A DNA stretch of 13,296 nucleotides from Spirosomataceae bacterium (GTDB lineage: Bacteria; Bacteroidota; Bacteroidia; Cytophagales; Spirosomataceae), in the NCBI GenBank assembly GCA_030731175.1, contig JANQUM010000453.1:1-13296 (forward strand). The letters run 5' to 3'. The position numbers and the translations under genes are program-made. Shown here one piece after another: positions 1 to 5,440 of this stretch; within the stretch, counting starts at the first letter, position 1; the number at the start of each line of letters is the position of its first letter. The notes beneath the pieces were generated by a model that was given only the letters and a program-made list of their open reading frames with translations, had not been told where the DNA came from and made no database searches.

Positions 1-1365
1 ATCGTCGCTGTTTTTGGCGTTTTTGGCAAGTCCGGTAATCGGAATGGTGGAGGTGTTGGAAGCAAATACGCCCGTTTCGCTTAAGAACGGTTCGGCTTCC
101 TGCGTTACGGTTGCTTTGAGTTCGCGGTTTTCGTAAACGGCTTCGATGATTAAGTCGCAGCCTTGCAGGTCTTTGGCGTCGGCGGTGGCGTGAATATTAC
201 TTAATAATTTTTCGCCTTTTTCGGCGGTTGTTTTTCCTCTTGCAATGCCTTTTTCGATCAGCATTTTGGAGTAACTTTTTCCCTTTTCGGCGGCTTCTAC
301 GGAAACGTCTTTCAACACGACCTCAATTCCCGCCAAAGCCGAAACGTAGGCAATGCCCGCACCCATAAATCCGGCTCCTAAAATACCGAGTTTTTTTACG
401 TCGGTTGGCTCAATATCTTTTGGTCGGGTAGCGAGTTTATCTACTTTGCCTTTCCCCAAAAACATGACGCCAATTAAGTTTTTGGCTTCTTTAGAAGTCG
501 CCATTTTAACAAAATAGTTCGCTTCAATTTCGAGTCCTTTGTCAATGTTTACCTGTAAGCCTTCGTAAACGCACGACATGATGGCGATGGGAGCGGGGTA
601 ATTGCCACGGGTTTTGTCCATGAGCATTGCCGTTCCGCCGTTGAAAATCTGAATTCCTTTCGGAGACTGCACATTTCCGCCCGGTACTTTGTAATTATTT
701 TTTGCCTGAATTTCGCCCGTTTTGCGGTTTACTTCGTCCCACGGCTGCATAACGGTAGGATTCGCTTCGATCCACGCCACGGCTTTTTGCATCATTTCTT
801 CTTTGGTTTCGGCAATTTCGTCCACCATTCCGAATTCCAGTGCTTCTTTCGGCGAAACGCGTTTTCCTTGCGTCATGAGTTGTAATGCTGCTTCCATTCC
901 GATTAATCTTGGCAAACGCTGCGTTCCGCCGCCGCCGGGAAGTAAGCCGAGCGATACTTCTGGCAAGCCAATTACGGCTCTTGGGTTATTCAACGCAACA
1001 CGGTGATGGCAACCCAAACAAATTTCGTAACCGCCACCTAATGCCGTGCCGTTCATTGCCGCCACTACGGGCTTTCCGCTTCGCTCTAAACGGGTAGCGA
1101 GGCGGTTCAAATCCATTGATAATTTATGAATTTCCTGCGGATTTTTGTCGGCGTTTTTCAGAATCATTTTTACGTCTGCTCCGGCAATAAATTCGTTTTT
1201 TTCTGAGGTGATAATGATACCCTTCACGTTTTCGTCGGCAATGGCGGCGTTGGCGTGTTGCTCAAATTCGGGGATTGATACGTCGTTTAGGACGTTCATC
1301 GGGGAAGTTTTCATATCCCAGCTGATTATGGCAATGTTGTTTTCTACGGTGTACTTGAATTCCAT
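1..1365 (-). CDS. fadJ: Fused enoyl-CoA hydratase / 3-hydroxyacyl-CoA dehydrogenase, 3' part beyond window
   Basis: Cytoplasmic beta-oxidation enzyme that would hydrate 2-enoyl-CoA and oxidise the 3-hydroxyacyl-CoA with NAD. Reading the minus strand from ATG at 1365 gives 455 residues without a stop, continuing past base 1. Residues about 1-190 form a crotonase domain: the oxyanion-hole region IAGAD (60-64), GGGYE with a candidate catalytic Glu114, and GLPEVSLGLLPGGGGTQRLPR with the second Glu136 (compare Glu119/Glu139 of E. coli FadB). From about residue 325 a Rossmann NAD-binding domain begins with LGAGFMGAG, followed by LIIEAVYEN and the FASNTST segment of 3-hydroxyacyl-CoA dehydrogenases. 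The C-terminal dehydrogenase domain is outside the window; the family is about 700-800 residues. FadJ and FadB cannot be separated here, so the symbol is indicative. It is divergent from the Nudix gene and a promoter-like pair lies about 37 bp upstream. Confidence 0.93.
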   Translation of the reverse strand, partial: MEFKYTVENNIAIISWDMKTSPMNVLNDVSIPEFEQHANAAIADENVKGIIITSEKNEFIAGADVKMILKNADKNPQEIHKLSMDLNRLATRLERSGKPVVAAMNGTALGGGYEICLGCHHRVALNNPRAVIGLPEVSLGLLPGGGGTQRLPRLIGMEAALQLMTQGKRVSPKEALEFGMVDEIAETKEEMMQKAVAWIEANPTVMQPWDEVNRKTGEIQAKNNYKVPGGNVQSPKGIQIFNGGTAMLMDKTRGNYPAPIAIMSCVYEGLQVNIDKGLEIEANYFVKMATSKEAKNLIGVMFLGKGKVDKLATRPKDIEPTDVKKLGILGAGFMGAGIAYVSALAGIEVVLKDVSVEAAEKGKSYSKMLIEKGIARGKTTAEKGEKLLSNIHATADAKDLQGCDLIIEAVYENRELKATVTQEAEPFLSETGVFASNTSTIPITGLAKNAKNSDD

Positions 1366-1401
1366 GTTATGAAGTGTTGGTTTAATTCTTATTGATGAGT
1401 G

Positions 1402-1432
1402 CTAATTTAATTCCTTTTTAGATTAAACAAAA
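1402..1432 (-). promoter_or_regulatory. Candidate Bacteroidetes-type promoter for the fadJ-like gene
   Basis: On the minus strand TTTTG (1428-1432) is followed after 18 bp by TAAATTAG (1402-1409), one mismatch from the Bacteroidetes -7 consensus TAnnTTTG. Both the spacing and the roughly 30-nt leader to the ATG at 1365 fit. This is a consensus match only; the DNA is AT-rich, so chance matches are possible. Confidence 0.4.
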
Positions 1433-1462
1433 GAAAGGCACAGTTTGTGAATTGTATTAAGT

Positions 1463-2170
1463 ATGGATTTTTTTGCACAGATATTTCTAAATTTGTGCAA
1501 GACACTAAAACACTCTACTGCCGTGCAATTTAAACCGTTGATAAAAGATTTGTCCGAAATCCTTAAAAACCCGCTTCCTGGCCACGCCGGGCTTCCTCCG
1601 CGTATTGAGCCCAATATAGCGTTTGGTTCGCCTACTCCGAATGCCAAAACCCGCATCAGTGCGGTGCTTTTAAATTTGTACCCACACAAAAACGATATTT
1701 ATTTTCCGTTGATTTTACGCCCGAAATATGACGGGACGCACGGCGGACAAATTGCTTTTCCGGGCGGGCAAGTAGAGCCGCAAGACGAAAACCTTGCCCG
1801 GACTGCTTTACGGGAGGCTCAGGAAGAAGTAGGGATCAAGGCAATTGACGTGCAGGTAATGGGAAATTTGACGAAAGTTTTTATTCCGCCAAGTAATTTT
1901 TGGGTAACGCCTTACGTAAGTTTCCAAAATTACCGACCCGATTTTTTTCCAGATAAAAGAGAAGTTGACAAAGTAATTGAAGTTTCGTTAACCGATTTGA
2001 TGCACAATATACAAGAGGAGCAGCGGTCAATTTTTATCAGGAAAACGAAGATCAAAACTAACGGCTTCATCATTCAGGACGAATGGGTTTGGGGTGCCAC
2101 GGCATTGATGCTTTATGAATTTTTGGAGGTTTTGAAGCAAATAAAAAAGTCACCCGACAATATCGGATGA
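1463..2170 (+). CDS. Nudix hydrolase, CoA pyrophosphatase type
   Basis: Predicted cytosolic Nudix enzyme that cleaves a pyrophosphate bond, most likely in CoA or acyl-CoA, giving phosphopantetheine and 3',5'-ADP. The 235-residue frame holds the CoA-family signature around residues 83-102 (LILRP, then HGGQIAFPGG) joined to the Nudix box, with TALREAQEEVGI at 114-125; Glu118, Glu121 and Glu122 are the expected metal ligands. The G-to-E spacing is slightly longer than in classical MutT, as is usual in this subfamily. An in-frame TGA at 1448 limits the start. ATG 1463 has no Shine-Dalgarno and the first 20 residues do not resemble the family; a TAAATTTG (-7-like) lies at 1488-1495 inside them, so GTG 1523 (residue 21) is a credible alternative start. 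It sits head-to-head with the fadJ-like gene, which suits a role in CoA turnover, but the substrate is inferred. Confidence 0.9.
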   Translation: MDFFAQIFLNLCKTLKHSTAVQFKPLIKDLSEILKNPLPGHAGLPPRIEPNIAFGSPTPNAKTRISAVLLNLYPHKNDIYFPLILRPKYDGTHGGQIAFPGGQVEPQDENLARTALREAQEEVGIKAIDVQVMGNLTKVFIPPSNFWVTPYVSFQNYRPDFFPDKREVDKVIEVSLTDLMHNIQEEQRSIFIRKTKIKTNGFIIQDEWVWGATALMLYEFLEVLKQIKKSPDNIG

Positions 2171-2175
2171 CTTTT
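2145..2175. terminator. Bidirectional intrinsic terminator overlapping the Nudix stop codon
   Basis: AAAAGTCA (2145-2152) pairs with TGACTTTT (2168-2175) and CCGA (2154-2157) with TCGG (2163-2166), with a single C/A mismatch (2153/2167) and a 5-nt loop. The stop TGA (2168-2170) is part of the right arm. The plus strand ends in TTTT; the minus strand reads the same stem followed by TTTTTTAT, so it can also stop transcripts coming from nuoB. Confidence 0.75.
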
Positions 2176-2417
2176 CAGTATTGAGTGAACCTTTTGAATA
2201 TGGGAATTTAGAAATCGATTTTATAAATTATAAAATGCGAATCTCAATTAATATTCTACTCAGGTACATTCAATTACTGTGCCAAGAATAATTTAGAATA
2301 AAAATTTTGTAAAGTATTTTCCAAATTACTGATAGTTAGCAAATTGAATTTTCGTTAGAAACGTATGTAAGCTAATTCAATTGAAAATTAAAGAGTTGGC
2401 ACTGAATTTGATAGGGG
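2176..2417. other. Convergent intergenic spacer, no gene seen
   Basis: About 240 bp of AT-rich DNA between the ends of the Nudix gene and nuoB. No plausible coding frame or RNA gene is visible. It contains a 19-nt AT-only palindrome (2218-2236) and a 7-bp hairpin AATTTGA/TCAAATT (2405-2411 with 2418-2424) that covers the nuoB stop codon but lacks a T-run on the minus strand, so it is a poor terminator. Confidence 0.6.
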
Positions 2418-2921
2418 TCAAATTTCCTTATAAACTTCGTTTTTTATCTTTTCCTGCAATTTTATGATGCCACCCAATAGAGCTTCGGGACGGGGCGGGC
2501 AACCAGGAACGTACACATCGACCGGTATGATTTTATCCACGCCTTTTACTACGTGGTAGCCGTGCTCCCAATACGGGCCGCCGCAGTTTGAGCAACTTCC
2601 CATTGAAATTACGTAACGGGGTTCTGCCATTTGTTCATACAGTCGTTTTATGCGATCTGCCATTTTGAAAGTCACCGTTCCCGAAATCAGCATCAAGTCA
2701 GATTGGCGGGGGCTGTTTCTCGGAAAAACGCCCAAACGTTCTAAATCATAGTTAGAGGCGTAAGTTGCCATCATTTCCATGGCACAGCACGCCAACCCAA
2801 AGCCCATTGGCCAAAGCGAATTGGCTCTTGCCCAATTAGATAATTCTTCAATATTGGTGAGAATCACCTCGGCCTCGCCGCTTTTGTGGCGTTCGTTGTA
2901 ATCTAATGTTTCAAAATCCAT
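2418..2921 (-). CDS. nuoB: NADH-quinone oxidoreductase subunit B (complex I)
   Basis: Peripheral-arm subunit of respiratory complex I carrying the terminal Fe-S cluster N2, which passes electrons to quinone at the membrane interface. The 167 residues match NuoB throughout: GLACCAMEMM gives the tandem ligands Cys45 and Cys46, MGSCSNCGGPYW supplies Cys110, and YVPGCPPRPE supplies Cys141, together the four N2 ligands. Length is normal for the short NuoB proteins. The start at 2921 is preceded on the minus strand by GGAGG and then four bases, an unusually good Shine-Dalgarno for this phylum, inside the repeat-like element at 2922-2951. nuoA lies 111 bp upstream; nuoC does not follow, as the next gene is convergent and unrelated. 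The remaining complex I genes must be elsewhere. Confidence 0.97.
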   Translation of the reverse strand: MDFETLDYNERHKSGEAEVILTNIEELSNWARANSLWPMGFGLACCAMEMMATYASNYDLERLGVFPRNSPRQSDLMLISGTVTFKMADRIKRLYEQMAEPRYVISMGSCSNCGGPYWEHGYHVVKGVDKIIPVDVYVPGCPPRPEALLGGIIKLQEKIKNEVYKEI

Positions 2922-2951
2922 AACCCCTCCGCCCCTAAAGGGGGACTTTTT
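2922..2951. repeat. G/C-rich repeat-like intergenic element providing the nuoB ribosome binding site
   Basis: A C-run/G-run block in otherwise AT-rich spacer: AACCCCTCCGCCCCTAAAG followed by GGGGACTTTTT on the plus strand. CCCC (2932-2935) and GGGG (2940-2943) can form a hairpin with loop TAAA. Read toward nuoB it ends GGAGGGGTT just before the ATG. From general familiarity, similar AGTCCCCCTTTAGGGG-type blocks are scattered between genes of many Bacteroidota genomes; only one copy is visible here, so the repeat status is inferred. Confidence 0.45.
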
Positions 2952-2967
2952 ATATAATTGAAATTAA

Positions 2968-2987
2968 ATGGACAATATAATGTCCAT
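2968..2987. other. Short perfect inverted repeat in the nuoA-nuoB spacer
   Basis: ATGGACA (2968-2974) and TGTCCAT (2981-2987) form a 7-bp perfect stem around the loop ATATAA. On the minus strand it falls after the nuoA stop and before the repeat-like block. There is no adjacent T-run in the direction of nuo transcription, so a protein-binding or mRNA-stability site is as likely as a terminator. The function is unknown. Confidence 0.4.
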
Positions 2988-3032
2988 AGAGAAACGCCCA
3001 ATGATTTTCTCTTGAAGAATAGCAGCTCAAAA

Positions 3033-3539
3033 CTACTGATACTTCTGATTGATGCGTTCGTAGTATTCTTCGGGTATTTTTGTGGTAAATGTATTCTCTT
3101 TTTGTACAGGTTTTATCCAATCAATATACCCTCTTCTCCATACGTAGGCGAGTCCGATTACCAAAACGAATACGAAAATGAACATTTCTAAGATGGCAAA
3201 CCAGCCCCATAGTCCGTTTGTTTCGGCAACAAACTGAGCATTGCCGAAAACGGTTGCCCACGGAAAAAGGAAGATTAATTCAACGTCAAAAAGCACAAAG
3301 ACCAACGCAATTACGTAAAAACGGTTGTTGAACCGCACGCTTGCGTTTCCAGTTGGCTCTTCGCCAGATTCATAGGTGCTTAGTTTTTGTTCGTTCGGAT
3401 TATTTTTTCGCACAAAACGGGCAATTGTCATCACCGTTCCGAACAGGAAAAAGCCGCCGAGCGTAAAAAGTAGGATTAATCCAAAGTCTGAGAGCATTGC
3501 GTTTTTATAAATGGTTGGCAAGTTACTAAAAGCGTTCAT
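3033..3539 (-). CDS. nuoA: NADH-quinone oxidoreductase subunit A (complex I)
   Basis: Membrane subunit of complex I (mitochondrial ND3 homologue) at the junction of the peripheral and membrane arms. The 168 residues show three hydrophobic helices, about 19-43, 74-98 and 111-134. The conserved loop after helix 1 reads KLSTYESGEEPTG (52-64), a Ser at 58 occupying the position of the ND3 switch-loop Cys, as in many bacteria. Helix 2 has the family signature LFDVELIFLFPWA with Asp85 and Glu87. The protein is somewhat longer than most NuoA because of a hydrophilic tail after about residue 142. ATG 3539 is chosen as the first in frame; Met15 is an alternative giving a more typical N-terminus. It precedes nuoB on the same strand and is divergent from cmk across a 135-bp spacer. 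Confidence 0.95.
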   Translation of the reverse strand: MNAFSNLPTIYKNAMLSDFGLILLFTLGGFFLFGTVMTIARFVRKNNPNEQKLSTYESGEEPTGNASVRFNNRFYVIALVFVLFDVELIFLFPWATVFGNAQFVAETNGLWGWFAILEMFIFVFVLVIGLAYVWRRGYIDWIKPVQKENTFTTKIPEEYYERINQKYQ

Positions 3540-3674
3540 TCTCCGAAAATTTTAGTCGTTTAGCTTTTTGCACTACTTGCTTGATTTTTGCCAAAGTTGA
3601 TGCTTTCACTTTTCAAATTCCGCTATTAGCCTTTTCCTTTATATATTCGCAGTTGAAAAAAACAAATTCGCTTT

Positions 3675-4370
3675 ATGCATAATATTATCATCGCAATAGA
3701 CGGTTATTCAAGTTGCGGAAAAAGTACTACGGCCAAGCAGGTAGCCGCAAAGTTAGACTATACTTATATTGACACCGGGGCAATGTACCGTGCCGTGACG
3801 CTATATTTTATAAATAACCGGATTTCGCTGACTAACCCGAAGGAAGTTGCTCGTGCCTTAGAAAATATTGTCATTGAATTTCGTCGGGAAAAAGTAGGAG
3901 AGGGAGTCACTTACCTGAACGGGCTAAACGTGGAAGACGAAATCCGTAAATTGTACGTTGCGAATAAAGTGAGCGAAGTAAGTGCCATTGCGGACGTAAG
4001 GCACTCGCTCGTTGCTCAGCAGCGAGTTATGGGAGCGAAAAAGGGCGTTGTTATGGATGGGCGGGATATCGGGACGGTCGTTTTTCCGGATGCTCACCTC
4101 AAAGTATTCATGACCGCCGAGCCGCTGATTCGTGCCGAGCGGCGGCAAATTGAATTGCTTGCTAAAGGCGAAACGGCAACGTTAGACGAAATTTTGGCAA
4201 ACATCAAAAAGCGAGATTTTATTGATACAACTCGTAATGAAAGCCCGTTGCGGCAAGCCGCTGATGCAGTTTTGATTGACACTTCTTACATGACATTTGA
4301 CGAACAAATTGGTGCTGTATGTTTGCTCGCCGACCAAGCCATCGCCCGCAAAATAGCCAATCATGCTTGA
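3675..4370 (+). CDS. cmk: Cytidylate (CMP/dCMP) kinase
   Basis: Cytoplasmic nucleoside monophosphate kinase that phosphorylates CMP and dCMP with ATP, salvaging pyrimidine nucleotides for RNA, DNA and CDP-lipid synthesis. All family landmarks are present in 231 residues: the P-loop GYSSCGKST (10-18), YIDTGAMYRAV (31-41) in the CMP-binding region, the VVMDGRDIGTVVFPDA block (125-140) with Arg130 and Asp131, and the LID KKRDFIDTTRNESPL (178-192). Length is normal. The start has no visible Shine-Dalgarno. The stop overlaps the start of the next gene by 8 bp (ATGCTTGA), indicating co-transcription and probably translational coupling. Confidence 0.97.
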   Translation: MHNIIIAIDGYSSCGKSTTAKQVAAKLDYTYIDTGAMYRAVTLYFINNRISLTNPKEVARALENIVIEFRREKVGEGVTYLNGLNVEDEIRKLYVANKVSEVSAIADVRHSLVAQQRVMGAKKGVVMDGRDIGTVVFPDAHLKVFMTAEPLIRAERRQIELLAKGETATLDEILANIKKRDFIDTTRNESPLRQAADAVLIDTSYMTFDEQIGAVCLLADQAIARKIANHA

Positions 4371-5415
4371 TTATATAATTGTTGGGCAGGGAATTGCCGG
4401 AAGTTTGCTCGCGTACGAATTACTACAAGCCAATAAAAAGGTACTTGTCTTGAATGACGAATCCCTTCCGTCATCATCGCAGGTGGCGGGTGGTATGTTT
4501 AATCCGGTAACGGGGCGGCACTTAGCAAAAACGTGGCTTGCTGATGAGCTTTTCCCTTTCTTAAAAACGTACTATCCCGAAATTGAGCAACGTTTCAACG
4601 CCAAATTTTTTCATCAAACGGGGCTTTTTCGTCCGTACGTAAACGAAAAGCAGCGAACGCAATTTCAAAACGCCATTCTGAAACATGAAATTGCTCATTA
4701 CGTTTCGGACGCGAAGGATTTTGAAAAAATGGGTCAATTTATTGCGAACGATTTGGGAGGTTTGCAAACCGCAGACGCGGGTTGGGTGGACGTGCCTGAA
4801 TTATTAAAAACGCTTAAAAGCCATTTCATTGCATCCGAAAGCTACGCAAACGAAGCTTTTAATTATGATGAATTAAAAGTCAAACCCGAAAACGTTATTT
4901 ATAAAAGTTACGAAGCTAAAAGCATCATTTTCTGCGAAGGCTTCCACGCAAAGAATAATCCATTTTTTAATTGGTTGCCTTTCAATCCGGTAAAAGGAGA
5001 AACGCTTTTAGTGGAAAGCCCAGATTATGCGGTTACTGAAATAGTGAATCAGGGTTCGTGGGTTATTCCACTTGCCGAAAGGAAATGCCGATTTGGGGCA
5101 ACTTACAGTTGGCATGATCTTGATTTTGAAATTACTGAAAAAGCACGGGCTACTTTGCAGGAAAAAATCGGGAAATTCTTCAAATCAGACTACAGAATTA
5201 TCAGTCAGCAAGCCGGTGTTCGTCCTTCTACCACTGATCGCCGCCCATTTTTGGGAAAACACCCAGAGTACATTAATATATATATCTTCAATGGTTTGGG
5301 TACAAAGGGCGTTTCTATTGCTCCGTTTTTTGCCCGGCAATTTCGTGATTTTCTACTGCAAGGAAAAGAAATCAATTCTGAAACAACCATCGAGCGGTTT
5401 TATACGTTATATTAG
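4363..5415 (+). CDS. FAD-dependent oxidoreductase of the D-amino-acid oxidase (DAO/DadA) family
   Basis: Predicted soluble flavoenzyme oxidising the C-N bond of an amine or amino acid. The 350 residues begin with the Rossmann dinucleotide motif LDYIIVGQGIAGSLLAYEL (Gly8, Gly10, Gly13), and LVLND near residue 31 follows at the end of the second strand. The C-terminal FAD-contacting region typical of DAO enzymes is clear: GVRPSTTDRRPFLG from residue 285 and FNGLGTKGVSIAPFFARQF from 309. There is no signal peptide or membrane segment. Distant similarity in layout to the C-terminal oxidase domain of MnmC is possible, so the substrate (free amino acid or modified tRNA base) cannot be assigned. It overlaps cmk and lies 25 bp upstream of the barrel gene. 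Confidence 0.85.
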   Translation: MLDYIIVGQGIAGSLLAYELLQANKKVLVLNDESLPSSSQVAGGMFNPVTGRHLAKTWLADELFPFLKTYYPEIEQRFNAKFFHQTGLFRPYVNEKQRTQFQNAILKHEIAHYVSDAKDFEKMGQFIANDLGGLQTADAGWVDVPELLKTLKSHFIASESYANEAFNYDELKVKPENVIYKSYEAKSIIFCEGFHAKNNPFFNWLPFNPVKGETLLVESPDYAVTEIVNQGSWVIPLAERKCRFGATYSWHDLDFEITEKARATLQEKIGKFFKSDYRIISQQAGVRPSTTDRRPFLGKHPEYINIYIFNGLGTKGVSIAPFFARQFRDFLLQGKEINSETTIERFYTLY

Positions 5416-5440
5416 TACTTACGAACGATTCAGCCCAGCA

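Noticed and set aside
722..1372. Several plus-strand open frames of 70-94 codons
   Set aside because: They lie antisense to the fadJ-like gene, whose minus-strand translation has clear crotonase motifs; the products have no recognisable features.
1423..1689. Minus-strand frame of 88 codons overlapping the Nudix gene start
   Set aside because: Antisense to a convincing Nudix coding region and not family-like; a shadow frame.
2958..3191. Plus-strand frame of 77 codons
   Set aside because: It crosses the nuoA-nuoB spacer and the antisense of the nuoA 3' end; NuoA is clearly encoded on the other strand.
5072..5440. Start of the barrel protein at 5072 (888-codon frame)
   Set aside because: The extra 123 codons lie inside the oxidoreductase gene in another frame; a proper signal peptide begins at ATG 5441.
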